This document shows positions 19,146 through 28,221 of a stretch of 64,000 bases of DNA, one piece after another. The position numbers and the translations under genes were made by a program. This DNA is from Parvibaculaceae bacterium (GTDB lineage: Bacteria > Pseudomonadota > Alphaproteobacteria > Parvibaculales > Parvibaculaceae), in assembly GCA_029209985.1 (NCBI GenBank), contig JARGNZ010000005.1, positions 83,830-147,829 of the forward strand, in the 5' to 3' direction. The first letter of the stretch is position 1; the number at the start of each line of letters is the position of its first letter. The notes beneath the pieces are model-generated. The model was given only the letters and a program-made list of their open reading frames with translations, searched no databases and was not told the DNA's origin.

Positions 19146-21146
19146 ATGGCCACCGACACCCCGTTCCAGCATGATAAAGACCGCCCCTGGATTTTCCGCA
19201 CCTACGCGGGGCACTCCACAGCCAAGGCGTCTAATCAGCTTTACCGTGATAATTTGGCGCGCGGTCAAACGGGACTTTCGGTTGCTTTCGATCTGCCCAC
19301 CCAAACCGGTTATGACAGTGACCATGTTTTGTCTGCGGGCGAAGTGGGTAAAGTGGGCGTGCCCATTTGTCATTTGGGCGACATGCAGCAATTGTTTGAG
19401 AATATTCCGCTTGAGCAGATGAACACGTCCATGACAATCAATGCGACTGCGCCTTGGTTGCTTGCGCTTTATATTGCGGCGGCAGATGAGCAGGGGGCGG
19501 ATCGCACCAAGCTGCAAGGCACTGTTCAAAACGACATCATCAAAGAATATCTATCACGGGGTACTTATGTATTGCCGCCGAAGGCATCCCTCCAGCTTAA
19601 AACGGATGTGATTTCTTACACCTATACGAATATTCCCAAATGGAACCCCACGAATGTGTGTTCCTACCACCTGCAAGAAGCCGGTGCGACGCCGGTGCAG
19701 GAGTTGGCGTATGCGTTGGCGACGGCCGTTGCTGTGTTGGACCGGGTGAAAGAAGGCGGTCAGGTGCCTGAGGCTGACTTTGCACGGGTTGTGGGGCGGA
19801 TCAGCTTTTTCGTAAATGCGGGTGTGCGCTTTATCACTGAAATTGCGAAGATGCGGGCGTTTGTGGATTTGTGGGATGAGATTTGCCGTGAGCGTTACGG
19901 GGTTGAAGAGCCAAAATTCCGTCGGTTCCGGTATGGGGTGCAGGTGAACTCTTTGGGGCTTACCGAGCCGCAGCCGGAAAATAATGTGCACCGGATTATG
20001 ATTGAGATGCTGGCGGTTACTTTGTCGAAAGACGCGCGGGCGCGGGCAGTGCAATTGCCGGCTTGGAATGAAGCGCTTGGGTTGCCGCGTCCGTGGGATC
20101 AGCAGTGGAGTTTGCGGGCACAACAAATTTTGGCATATGAAACCGACCTTCTTGAATATGAAGACATCTTTGATGGCTCGCATGTGATGGAAAAGAAAGT
20201 TGCTGAATTGAAAGCTGCTGCCAAAGAAGAGATGCGCACCATTGAAGAAATGGGCGGCGCGGTGGTGGCAGTTGAAAATGCTTATATGAAAGAGCGGTTG
20301 GTTGAATCCAATGCCGCACGGTTTGCCTCGATTGAAGAAGGCTCGTTGACGGTTGTGGGTGTTAATAAATATCAGCAGACGGTGGAATCTCCCCTGACGG
20401 CGGGAGAAGAGAGCATCATGATTGTGCCGGAAGGTGTTGCCGAAGAGCAGGTTGCACGTCTGCAAGCGTGGCGCGAAAAACGCGATGATGCGGCGGTTAA
20501 AGCTGCCCTGGCTGATTTGCGCCAAGCGGCCAAAGAAGGGCGCAATGTGATGGAGCCTTCCATTGTGTGCGCTAAAGCGGGCGTGACAACGGGCGAATGG
20601 GGCGATGTGTTGCGCGGTGTGTTTGGGGAATACCGGGCGCCAACTGGTGTTGCCAAGGCGGCGCGTAATAATCCCGCGCCTAACTTGGATCCCGTGCGCG
20701 AGGCGGTTTCGGCTGTCTCTCTCAAGCTTGGTCGCCAGATGAAACTCTTGGTGGGCAAGCCGGGTTTGGATGGGCACTCAAATGGGGCGGAGCAAATTGC
20801 TGTCCGGGCGCGTGATACAGGCATGGACGTTGTCTATGAAGGTATTCGGTTGACCCCGGAGCAAATTGTAAATGCGGCGGAAAAGGGTGATGTGCACATC
20901 GTTGGTCTGTCGATCCTCTCTGGTTCGCACGTACCGCTTGTGGAAGATGTGATGGTGCGGATGCGCGAGGCGGGGCTTTCCCATATTCCAGTTATTGTGG
21001 GGGGCATTATTCCGCCAGAAGATGAAGCGACACTTGAGAAGGCCGGGGTGAGCGCCATTTACACACCGAAGGACTTTGATCTGAACAAAATCATGCTGGA
21101 TTTGGTGGTGCAGGTTGATCCTGAGCAAAAAGCTTCTGCTTCATAA
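19146..21146 (+). CDS. ecm: Ethylmalonyl-CoA mutase
   Basis: This 666-residue adenosylcobalamin enzyme rearranges (2R)-ethylmalonyl-CoA to methylsuccinyl-CoA. The N-terminus DRPWIFRTYAGHSTAKASN followed by RGQTGLSVAFDLPTQTGYDS is typical of Ecm, which is shorter than methylmalonyl-CoA mutase large subunits and acts as a single chain. The C-terminal B12 domain has GLDGHSNGAEQIA, where Asp542-x-His544-x-x-Gly is the base-off/His-on motif, and later LSILSGSH and VIVGGIIPPED. It is divergent from ccr. The adenosyltransferase at 10448 would supply the cofactor. Confidence 0.96.
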   Translation: MATDTPFQHDKDRPWIFRTYAGHSTAKASNQLYRDNLARGQTGLSVAFDLPTQTGYDSDHVLSAGEVGKVGVPICHLGDMQQLFENIPLEQMNTSMTINATAPWLLALYIAAADEQGADRTKLQGTVQNDIIKEYLSRGTYVLPPKASLQLKTDVISYTYTNIPKWNPTNVCSYHLQEAGATPVQELAYALATAVAVLDRVKEGGQVPEADFARVVGRISFFVNAGVRFITEIAKMRAFVDLWDEICRERYGVEEPKFRRFRYGVQVNSLGLTEPQPENNVHRIMIEMLAVTLSKDARARAVQLPAWNEALGLPRPWDQQWSLRAQQILAYETDLLEYEDIFDGSHVMEKKVAELKAAAKEEMRTIEEMGGAVVAVENAYMKERLVESNAARFASIEEGSLTVVGVNKYQQTVESPLTAGEESIMIVPEGVAEEQVARLQAWREKRDDAAVKAALADLRQAAKEGRNVMEPSIVCAKAGVTTGEWGDVLRGVFGEYRAPTGVAKAARNNPAPNLDPVREAVSAVSLKLGRQMKLLVGKPGLDGHSNGAEQIAVRARDTGMDVVYEGIRLTPEQIVNAAEKGDVHIVGLSILSGSHVPLVEDVMVRMREAGLSHIPVIVGGIIPPEDEATLEKAGVSAIYTPKDFDLNKIMLDLVVQVDPEQKASAS

Positions 21147-21475
21147 ATCCAATATTTTATAGATAATCTTGTGAGCCGTCTCCTTTTGGCCGTTTGATCG
21201 GTTGGGGGAGGCGGCTTTTCCTTTTGGTGCATATTGGTCCGTTGATGTGGCCCAAATTACCCATAATTCACATTTCTGCCCCATTTTGGGACTGGTTCTG
21301 CCAGATTGTTTGCGCAACACTTCAATGTCGGCGGGTTCTCGATGTTTGGAGTGAGCACACCGCCAGCATCTGGTCATCGGGCATTCATCTAACGGTCTTT
21401 AGGCTGTTTGATGAAAGAGCTAGATGAGATTGGAAGCATTCTGATGATCGCTTCTTCCATTTGAAAGGCGGGGAT
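21147..21475. other. Intergenic region between ecm and the unknown three-gene unit
   Basis: Apart from the ecm terminator this 329-base gap holds no supported gene. The promoter of the three-gene unit should lie in its second half; I could not pick a convincing -35/-10 pair. Confidence 0.5.
21174..21219 (+). terminator. Rho-independent terminator after ecm
   Basis: AGCCGTCTCC pairs with GGAGGCGGCT (one G-U) around a 23-base loop and is followed by TTTTCC, 28 bases past the ecm stop. Confidence 0.7.
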
Positions 21476-21745
21476 ATGGGACATAAACCGACAGAAGGCA
21501 TGAGTGCCTATGAATATGGACGCAATGGGGAACCTTTGCCGGACATTCATGTTTATTCGGCCCTGAGCCGCCGTGATGCCACCTATACGGATGAATTGCA
21601 GCGCCTGCGGGCACGCCAAGAAGTGTGCGAGCGTGAGATTACGGGCCTTGCCAAACGCCTCGCTGCGCCCCTTGATGATGGCATGGACGGGCGCAAGCCT
21701 TGGTACCGTATTTTTGGTGGGTCAAAATCCACCAAAGAGGGATAA
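21476..21745 (+). CDS. Uncharacterised small soluble protein, first gene of three
   Basis: I do not recognise this 89-residue protein. It is hydrophilic, without signal peptide or membrane helix. Residues about 33-65 (DATYTDELQRLRARQEVCEREITGLAKRL) look like a single amphipathic or coiled-coil helix, and the C-terminus KPWYRIFGGSKSTKEG is basic and aromatic. ATG 21476 is preceded by AAAGGCGGGG; a TTG at 21461 is also in frame. The next gene starts 3 bases after its stop, so the two are almost certainly co-translated. It may be a cytoplasmic partner of the membrane protein. Confidence 0.7.
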   Translation: MGHKPTEGMSAYEYGRNGEPLPDIHVYSALSRRDATYTDELQRLRARQEVCEREITGLAKRLAAPLDDGMDGRKPWYRIFGGSKSTKEG

Positions 21746-21748
21746 ATC

Positions 21749-22876
21749 ATGAGCACACACTCAAGCGCGCCCCTTCATGCCCATACGGACCTTGTGAGTA
21801 CAGATCAACGCGGACGTATTCACGACAATCTATTGACCAGTGAACGCCAAGCTCGGTTTGCCCCCTTCCATGTGGGTGCGGTGGTGCTTTCGGTGTTGAT
21901 TTCTTGTGGTGCTCTGTATGTGGATTACGCCATTGTGACCGAGTTTTGGACGCGGGCTTTGGCAAATGAGTTTTTGGAACTGCCCGGTGCACTTGCTACG
22001 TCGGTTGTTTTTAAGTCGTTGCAGGTTTTGTTCGCCACAATTGCTGCCCACATGTTGATTGAAAATATGTCGGGCTTTGGCCGCGCCATTTTTCTGCGCA
22101 TCGTTTTTGTTTTGGCGCTGACCATGTTGGCCGGACTTGGGTTCCAATTGGCGATGATGTCATTGCCCAATGGTATGGCCGAAGTGGGTGCGGGCGGTGT
22201 GGGGGATAGTTTGAGTGGAGCGTTATCGCAATTCGGACTTGAAAGCGAAGCGACCGTCGAAGAAGCAACCGCGCAAAGCAGCATCAGTTCCTTGATGGCC
22301 TACCAGCCGGTGTTTTGGATGGCGTCGTTGAGTGTGATTTTCTTGGTGGTGACAGGTGTTGCCGCGCTCTGCTTGCACTTTGCAATGACCGCCTTGCGTA
22401 AACTCTTTCTGGCGCGTGACTTTAAGCAGCGCACAAAAGACATGGCACGATTGGCACAGTTGGAAGAAGACTATGCACATGCGCGTGAGCGACTGGCTGT
22501 GATGGCGGGGTCGGATAATCGCAAACATGCATTGTGGACGGGGTTGATGGAAGAATGTGGGGCTTATGAAAAAGGTCTAACAGAAGCCCGCCGTAGTACT
22601 CTCTTGTCCAAGCCTGCAAACGCTGCGGCTTTGTCTGGTCCGCGTTGGGGGCGAGGTAAAAATAATGAAGAGTCCGCTGCTGCCCCAACTGGTCCAGATT
22701 TTTCTGCCTGTGATGCGTCTCGCGATGTGTCGCGGTACGAGGAGTTGTTCAAAGATTGGTGGTCTAAGTATTCCAGTGCCTCTATGGGTGCTGGTCCGTT
22801 GGACGGGGCAGGGGCGCGGGTGGTGACAGGTGAGATTTTGCCAAGCCTGCCGACACCGCGCAAAGCCGCCGAATAG
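21749..22876 (+). CDS. Uncharacterised four-helix membrane protein, second gene of three
   Basis: This 375-residue protein matches no family I recognise. It has four predicted membrane helices at about 40-63, 81-104, 112-138 and 188-212, with a roughly 45-residue Gly/Ser/Ala-rich loop between helices 3 and 4, placed outside by the positive-inside rule. The 160-residue C-terminal part is cytoplasmic: a coiled-coil-like stretch (about 215-260, LAQLEEDYAHARERLAVMAG) and then a low-complexity tail. It sits between the small protein and the exported von Willebrand A protein, suggesting an inner-membrane link between them. Function unknown. Confidence 0.8.
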   Translation: MSTHSSAPLHAHTDLVSTDQRGRIHDNLLTSERQARFAPFHVGAVVLSVLISCGALYVDYAIVTEFWTRALANEFLELPGALATSVVFKSLQVLFATIAAHMLIENMSGFGRAIFLRIVFVLALTMLAGLGFQLAMMSLPNGMAEVGAGGVGDSLSGALSQFGLESEATVEEATAQSSISSLMAYQPVFWMASLSVIFLVVTGVAALCLHFAMTALRKLFLARDFKQRTKDMARLAQLEEDYAHARERLAVMAGSDNRKHALWTGLMEECGAYEKGLTEARRSTLLSKPANAAALSGPRWGRGKNNEESAAAPTGPDFSACDASRDVSRYEELFKDWWSKYSSASMGAGPLDGAGARVVTGEILPSLPTPRKAAE

Positions 22877-22885
22877 GAGACCATC

Positions 22886-23584
22886 ATGATGTTTTCTCGA
22901 CCGTTCGCGTGTGTGTGGAGCGTGGCAATGACACTGGCCCTGACAGTTGGCGCTGTCGTACAAGCTGCTGAGCCAGCCAAGGGGGCGGCACCTCGTCAGG
23001 TTGTCATTGGTCTTGACCTCTCCAAAAGCAATCCGTTGGTGAGCGATGATGGCTATGCGGCGCGTGTTGCTGAACGTCTTTCGCGGGAATTGTCGGCGTT
23101 GCCGATCCGCTCGCGGGTGATTGTGCGCACCTTTGGGGTGTATAATGCGACCTCCAATCATTTGAAAATTGATCAGACCATTTCTGGGCGAGCGCGTCCT
23201 GAAGATGTGGCGGAAGGTATTTCAAAACTGGTTGCTAATCTGCCCGCCTTGGTAAGCCAAGGTAAGCTAAAAGCACAAATGAAAACCAACATCGTGCCGT
23301 TCTTGGAAACCATGTCTCATGTTGTCGATTGTTCGGCCATGGAGACTAAGGTTATTTTATTGACGGACGGGGCAGAAGATTCTGAATACGGCAAGCTGAC
23401 CCGGCGGGGTGGTTCTTTGCCTGCACCACGGCAAAGGCTTTATGATGGCTGTGACCAACTTCAAGTGTTGGGTATTGGGCAGGGATTTAATAGTCCAAAA
23501 ACAACCGCGCACTTTCAAGAAGCGTGGAAGGGATGGTCGCAAGGGGCAGGCTTTGCGAGTTTCATTGGCCTTTATGATTGGTGA
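22886..23584 (+). CDS. Exported von Willebrand factor A-like protein, third gene of three
   Basis: This 232-residue protein begins with a cleavable-looking signal peptide (residues 1-28, ending VVQAAEP). The rest reads as a vWA fold: beta-strand VVIGLDLSKSN with the metal-binding DxSxS (Asp44-Ser46-Ser48) and a later VILLTDGAEDS strand (Asp161). Such MIDAS domains bind divalent metal and protein partners. There is no C-terminal membrane anchor, unlike BatA-type proteins. GGAG lies 6 bases before ATG 22886. The protein is probably periplasmic and may work with the membrane protein encoded just upstream. Confidence 0.8.
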   Translation: MMFSRPFACVWSVAMTLALTVGAVVQAAEPAKGAAPRQVVIGLDLSKSNPLVSDDGYAARVAERLSRELSALPIRSRVIVRTFGVYNATSNHLKIDQTISGRARPEDVAEGISKLVANLPALVSQGKLKAQMKTNIVPFLETMSHVVDCSAMETKVILLTDGAEDSEYGKLTRRGGSLPAPRQRLYDGCDQLQVLGIGQGFNSPKTTAHFQEAWKGWSQGAGFASFIGLYDW

Positions 23585-23606
23585 CCTCTGAGACTTTGGC
23601 GTAGGT

Positions 23607-23631
23607 GCCCCGTGTGAATTGAGAGCGGGGC
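23607..23631 (+). terminator. Possible terminator after the three-gene unit
   Basis: GCCCCG pairs with CGGGGC around a 13-base loop and is followed by AATTT, 23 bases past the vWA stop. The stem is short and the T-run weak. Confidence 0.4.
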
Positions 23632-23689
23632 AATTTGACGGGCAGTAGGGGGATGGATAGGGTGCAGCGTCTTATGCTGGAGTTGCCCT

Positions 23690-24628
23690 ATGGAAGCCGC
23701 CGCGCTTGTTCTGCCTATTTTTCTTGTCATTGGTTTTGGTTTCATAGCGGCGCGTTTTACGTTGGTATCCGACGAGGGTATTAATGGCATCGATAAATTT
23801 GCGTTCACCTTTGCCCTGCCTGCTTTGTTGTTCCGCGCTCTGGCCAATACTGAATTGCCGACCGCTTTGCCATGGGGACTATGGATTTCCTATTATGGGA
23901 GTGTCCTCATTGTTTGGGCGCTTGGGGGGCTTCTCTCCCTTTACGTCTTGCGACGGTCCGCGGGTGATTCAGTCATTGTTGGGTTTGGGGGCGGTTTCTC
24001 CAATACGGTGATGTTGGGCATTCCCATTATCTTGACGGCGTATGGCGCTGAATCTGAAGTGCCCCTCTTTTTCATTTTGGCGTTTCATGGTCTGACAATC
24101 TTCACGATTGCCACGTTTTTGTTGGAAAGCACCCGGCCGCGAGATGGCAAGCGTTTGGGTGTTGCCGCCATTGTGCGCCAAAGCTTGATGGGGATGGTGA
24201 AGAACCCTGTGATTGTGGCTCTGGGCTGCGGGATTGCTTTTGGCCAAACAGGGTTTGCTATTCCTGTGCCCTTGGATACGACATTAGAAATGTTCGGGCG
24301 CTCTGGCATTCCGTGCGCCTTGTTTGCACTGGGTGCGACGTTGACGCGGTATGAGCTGAAAAAATCAATTGGGACAGCCTCTCTGATTGCCGTGTTGAAG
24401 CTGGTCGTCCACCCTCTGGTTGTATTCGGTTTGGCAACTTATGTGTTCGCGCTGCCTCCGCTTTGGATTAAGGTGACCACCACCATGGCGGCAATGCCTA
24501 CAGGTGTTTTTGCTTATGTCTTAGCCAATCGGTATGGGGCGGCTCCAGGGGCAGCTTCTTCGGCGGTGGTCTTGGTCACGGCGTTGTCGATGATAACCGT
24601 GACCATTGTCCTTAATATATTTATTTAG
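23690..24628 (+). CDS. AEC-family (auxin efflux carrier-like) transporter
   Basis: This 312-residue protein is almost wholly hydrophobic with about ten membrane helices in two halves, the AEC/MleP layout. Motifs include GFGFIAARFTLVSDEGINGIDKFAF near the N-terminus and VGFGGGFSNTVMLGIPI, a family-typical helix-breaking segment. Known bacterial members move malate, malonate or other small carboxylates; the substrate here cannot be inferred. GGAG lies 8 bases before the ATG. It stands alone, convergent with the acyltransferase. Confidence 0.88.
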   Translation: MEAAALVLPIFLVIGFGFIAARFTLVSDEGINGIDKFAFTFALPALLFRALANTELPTALPWGLWISYYGSVLIVWALGGLLSLYVLRRSAGDSVIVGFGGGFSNTVMLGIPIILTAYGAESEVPLFFILAFHGLTIFTIATFLLESTRPRDGKRLGVAAIVRQSLMGMVKNPVIVALGCGIAFGQTGFAIPVPLDTTLEMFGRSGIPCALFALGATLTRYELKKSIGTASLIAVLKLVVHPLVVFGLATYVFALPPLWIKVTTTMAAMPTGVFAYVLANRYGAAPGAASSAVVLVTALSMITVTIVLNIFI

Positions 24629-24657
24629 CTCGGGTTTTCTGCTGAACGCCAAACAGC

Positions 24658-25749
24658 TTATGCAGTTTGGGGGGCGGGTTGTTCATGAGCGGGTGTGCGG
24701 TCTATTTTCTTGGCACCCAGCCGGAACATTTTCGGGCGGATAAAGAGGAAGGCCAACGGCGTTTTGGATAGTGCCCACGCACCGACCAGAGGCACAATCA
24801 CCCCCCCTGCAATCGCTATCGCTGCGATGATGTCGCCATCGTTGAACCAGCCGGTTTTGGCCAAGCCAATGCGCAAGATGGCACCGGGTAGGAAGAAGGC
24901 GAGATAGACGGAAAGAGAGCGTTCGCCCACATAGGTGAAGGGGCGCATGATCGTTGCCGTTGAAAAAGCCGCCATGAATGCAATCACCGCTGCGGCACCG
25001 TAGAAGGCGGCACAGAGTTGATCAATGCGCGGTTCAAGCACCACATTGTTTTGCAAAACAAAAACAGCGAGCAGTCCAAGCACAGTGATGCTGAGGGCAG
25101 CCATTTTGTGGAGGCTTGTCCATTGGGCAAAGTCTAAGACAAAGCGGCTTGCGTGCAGGCCAGCTAGGAAAAATATGACACGCCCGGAAAATTCGTCAAT
25201 AGCTGTCCACCCGGTATGCACATCTGCTGCATATAGGAGAAGCGCAAAGGCCAGCATAAAGGCAGGGTGTAGCGCACGGGTGAGGCGTACCACCAAGAAA
25301 AAGAGGGCCAGCGCATAGATGAACCACAGGGTGGCAAAGGGTTCAAAAGGTAATAGCCAAAAATCCGATAGGCTGAGGGCGTGGTTGCCTTCGCCGGGCA
25401 GGGCGAGTTTGATGCCCAGTTGCAGGCTTGCCCATAGAAAGTAAAAATAGGCGAAGTGTAAAATTTTGCTGTCGAAAAATTTGCGCCATTCGACCTGTAG
25501 GGCCTTGGCGGCAAAAAGACCTGCGATGATGAAGAATAGGGGCACGCGGAACGGACGCACAAAGTTTGTGAAATCGACCAGCCACATATCAGCCCCGCCC
25601 ATCATGGTTTGGGTGCCCAAGGCGATATGCATGGTCACGACCATCATGATGGTGAGCCCCTTGGTGGCATCGATCCAATTGATACGTGTCGGCGGTGTCG
25701 CGGGCACGGGGATGGCGCTCTGTTCGGGGGGCGTTAAATCGGGTTTCAT
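24658..25749 (-). CDS. Acyltransferase 3 family membrane protein
   Basis: This 363-residue protein has about ten membrane helices and the acyltransferase 3 opening RINWIDATKGLTIMMVVTMHIAL, where the histidine in the first helix is the conserved one. The segment VRPFRVPLFFIIAGLFAAK is also typical. Members O-acylate sugars of cell-surface polymers or antibiotics, or modify periplasmic glucans (OpgC). The acceptor is unknown. I start at ATG 25749; the open frame begins with a GTG at 25782. Confidence 0.85.
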   Translation of the reverse strand: MKPDLTPPEQSAIPVPATPPTRINWIDATKGLTIMMVVTMHIALGTQTMMGGADMWLVDFTNFVRPFRVPLFFIIAGLFAAKALQVEWRKFFDSKILHFAYFYFLWASLQLGIKLALPGEGNHALSLSDFWLLPFEPFATLWFIYALALFFLVVRLTRALHPAFMLAFALLLYAADVHTGWTAIDEFSGRVIFFLAGLHASRFVLDFAQWTSLHKMAALSITVLGLLAVFVLQNNVVLEPRIDQLCAAFYGAAAVIAFMAAFSTATIMRPFTYVGERSLSVYLAFFLPGAILRIGLAKTGWFNDGDIIAAIAIAGGVIVPLVGAWALSKTPLAFLFIRPKMFRLGAKKIDRTPAHEQPAPQTA

Positions 25750-25891
25750 TCTGTCTCGCTTCACTACGTCCCAGAACGGCACAAAATGGCGTAATCTGAG
25801 CCATATTTGCCGTTAACCGGTCGAATTTCTGCATTTGAAGGGAGACAACGCAGATATTGTGCCGAGTTGCCAGCGGAGTGACCAGGCGAGC

Positions 25892-26830
25892 TTACAGGCC
25901 GATCATGTCGCGAATATTGTCGGGGCTGAGGCCTTGTTGGCGCAATTCGCGAATGCCTTGGTCGCGGGCGCTTTTCGCCAATCTGCGGCCCGTTTCATCG
26001 CGGATAAGACGGTGATGGTGGTAGCGCGGCGCGGGGAGGCCGAGCAACACTTGCAAAAGGCGGTGGATGTCGGTGGCGGGGAACAGATCTTGGCCCCGCA
26101 CAACATCCGTCACGCCTTGGTCGGCATCGTCGACAACAACGGCAATATGGTAGGACGTGGGCACATCTTTGCGGGCCAAAATAACATCCCCGAACCGCTC
26201 CGGATTGATGGGGCAGGTGATGTGGTCGTTTGTCTTTTGTGCGCCTATGTTTTGGGGTCCTGATTCTTGAAAGATGATGGGACCACCGTTGATTTTTTCG
26301 GCGACGACCTTGGCTTTGGGCATGTCGAGGCGCCACGCAAAGGTGCGGCCTTCCCACAGCAAGTTGGACCGCTGTGCTTGGGTGATGTCTTTGTAGATGC
26401 CGGGATAAATGAGGCCGCCGTCAGGGTCGCGGGGCCAGCGGTCTAGCGGAACGCCTCCTTGGGTGATTGTGTCGATGATTTCTTTGCGGGTTGCAAAGCA
26501 GGGATAAAGCAGGTCCATGGCGCGCAATTGCTGGAGCGCGGCTTCATAAGACGGAAAGCAGGTAGACTGGCGACGTACCGGGCCTTCCCAGTTTAGTCCA
26601 ATCCATTCTAAATCCTGATAAATGCCTTCTATGTATTCTGGCCGGGTGCGTCCAATGTCGACGTCTTCTATGCGCAAAAGGATGCGCCCTTGGGCAGCAC
26701 GGGCGCGAGCTGCAATGGTTAGGGCGGAGAACGCATGGCCTAAGTGCAGCCAGCCATTTGGTGAGGGGGCAAAACGGAATTGGGGAGCGGTCGATGATTG
26801 TGCGGAAAGAAGGGAAGATTTGTCTGACAT
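25892..26830 (-). CDS. gluQ: Glutamyl-Q tRNA(Asp) synthetase
   Basis: This 312-residue protein is a class I synthetase catalytic core without an anticodon-binding domain, the hallmark of GluQ-RS, which attaches glutamate to queuosine of tRNA-Asp. It has FRFAPSPNGWLHLGHAFSAL with the HIGH-like HLGH, RIEDVDIGRTRPEYIEGI, and RRLAKSARD as the KMSKS counterpart. Only one cysteine (LYPCF) of the usual zinc site is obvious. It is divergent from the HNH nuclease gene. Confidence 0.9.
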   Translation of the reverse strand: MSDKSSLLSAQSSTAPQFRFAPSPNGWLHLGHAFSALTIAARARAAQGRILLRIEDVDIGRTRPEYIEGIYQDLEWIGLNWEGPVRRQSTCFPSYEAALQQLRAMDLLYPCFATRKEIIDTITQGGVPLDRWPRDPDGGLIYPGIYKDITQAQRSNLLWEGRTFAWRLDMPKAKVVAEKINGGPIIFQESGPQNIGAQKTNDHITCPINPERFGDVILARKDVPTSYHIAVVVDDADQGVTDVVRGQDLFPATDIHRLLQVLLGLPAPRYHHHRLIRDETGRRLAKSARDQGIRELRQQGLSPDNIRDMIGL

Positions 26831-26956
26831 GAAGTATGGAGCCGCCGTTTCGTCGTCTTGCGTGCCTATAGTGGGCTATCTGATGGTTGAGCGCGAGAAA
26901 TATGTGGGGGCGTTCGCGTGATTTTCCAGAGGGGCCTTCTATTTGGGGGGCTTCAC

Positions 26957-27643
26957 ATGGTCGTTGCAAAAGATATAGTAGACTCACGAGAACGGACGAT
27001 TGAACGGAGATGTGGCGTGGCTTTTGCTGACGGGACTTCCTTTGGACCATCATTTGGATCTTCTCCAGTTGGTTCTTCTCTAACTGGTTCTGTTGGTGGG
27101 GCGCCGGATGCCTGCCCGGCCTTGGTGCTGAATGCGGACTTTAGACCGCTGAGCTATTATCCGTTGTCTCTTTGGTCTTGGCAGGATGCGATCAAGGCTG
27201 TGTTTTTGGAGCGTGTGAATATCGTTTCAAACTATGAAAAAGCGGTGCGATCTCCCAGTTTCTCTATGCCCTTACCCAGTGTCGTCTCGCTTAAATCTTA
27301 TGTGAAGCCGCCAGAGTATCCTGCGTTTACGCGGTTTAACCTCTTCTTGCGGGATCGGTTCAGCTGCCAATATTGCGGGGACCGATTGGATTTGACATTT
27401 GACCATGTGGTGCCGCGCTCCAAAGGGGGGATGACGACATGGGATAATGTGGTTGCGGCGTGCAGTCCATGCAATTTGCGCAAAGCCAATCATATGCCAG
27501 AGAAAATAGGTATGGTTCCCCTGCAAAGGCCCTATCAGCCAACCATGCATGAGTTGCACCGTAATGGTCGATACTTTCCGCCTAATTATTTGCATGAAAG
27601 TTGGATGGACTATCTCTATTGGGACAGTGCGCTGGAGCCTTGA
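26957..27643 (+). CDS. HNH endonuclease family protein
   Basis: The C-terminal half holds a zinc-bound HNH nuclease: CQYCG, then LDLTFDHVVPRSKGG with the catalytic histidine, then NVVAACSPCNLRKANHMP with the second CxxC and final histidine. The middle, PALVLNADFRPLSYYPLSLW, is a block conserved in many alphaproteobacterial homologues. The start is uncertain: ATG 26957 gives 228 residues, GTG 27017 has GGAG 7 bases upstream and gives 208, and the open frame reaches 26918. Residues before PALVLNAD are Gly/Ser-rich. It is a single-copy housekeeping-type gene of unclear role, not part of a restriction system here. Confidence 0.85.
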   Translation: MVVAKDIVDSRERTIERRCGVAFADGTSFGPSFGSSPVGSSLTGSVGGAPDACPALVLNADFRPLSYYPLSLWSWQDAIKAVFLERVNIVSNYEKAVRSPSFSMPLPSVVSLKSYVKPPEYPAFTRFNLFLRDRFSCQYCGDRLDLTFDHVVPRSKGGMTTWDNVVAACSPCNLRKANHMPEKIGMVPLQRPYQPTMHELHRNGRYFPPNYLHESWMDYLYWDSALEP

Positions 27644-27645
27644 AA

Positions 27646-28221
27646 CTAGACCTTTTCGGCAACTCGGATGGCAAACTTACACCCCGCACGGATGATATTG
27701 GCCAGCACCGGATAACCGGGCGCTTCTTTAGCGCCGTTTGCTAGGGCATGTTCTTTATGGGCGATCTCTTCATCGCGGAATTGCACGATGGTGTCTTTTA
27801 ATTCTTTTTCAGCATCGCCTAAGCGTTCCAGCTCATCAATTTGATGCTTGTAATGATCTTCGATGACATCTTCTACGGCTTCGGTGCAGGCGTGTGCTGC
27901 TTTCTCGCCCATCAGGGCTGTCGCGGCGCCGAGGGCGTAGCTTGCGGCATGCCAAATGGGGTTAAAAGCGGTGGGGCGCACCTTGCGCTCTGCGGCTAAT
28001 TCGTTGAAGCGTTTGAGGTGGCGTTGCTCGTCTTCTGCCATATGGGCCAAGTCCGCGCTGATCCGGGCCTTGCCCGGCGCGTGTTTGAAAACGGCAAGTT
28101 GGGCAGAATAGATTTGTACGGCTGCGTATTCCCCGGCTTGGTCGACACGGATCATTTCTTTGATCCGTCCCACTGCCGTTTGGCTTTGAGGGCTTGCGGT
28201 CTTAATGTTGTCAATGCTCAT
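27646..28221 (-). CDS. coq7: Demethoxyubiquinone hydroxylase, COQ7 family
   Basis: This 191-residue diiron enzyme adds the last hydroxyl group to the ubiquinone ring. The six iron ligands can be read in DQAGEYAAVQIY, MAEDEQRHL, EAVEDVIEDHY and DEEIAHKEHAL. ATG 28221 shares its first base with the last base of the dsbB stop (TAATG), so translation is coupled; the open frame to 28284 would run inside dsbB. It converges with the HNH gene with only two bases between stops. Confidence 0.93.
   Translation of the reverse strand: MSIDNIKTASPQSQTAVGRIKEMIRVDQAGEYAAVQIYSAQLAVFKHAPGKARISADLAHMAEDEQRHLKRFNELAAERKVRPTAFNPIWHAASYALGAATALMGEKAAHACTEAVEDVIEDHYKHQIDELERLGDAEKELKDTIVQFRDEEIAHKEHALANGAKEAPGYPVLANIIRAGCKFAIRVAEKV

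Noticed and set aside
19554..20777. 407-codon minus-strand open frame opposite ecm
   Set aside because: It lies wholly antisense to a conserved mutase; composition is His/Arg/Pro-rich, typical of a shadow frame.
26957..27643. HNH gene as part of a restriction or defence island
   Set aside because: No methyltransferase or defence gene is nearby, and the protein matches a housekeeping-type alphaproteobacterial family.
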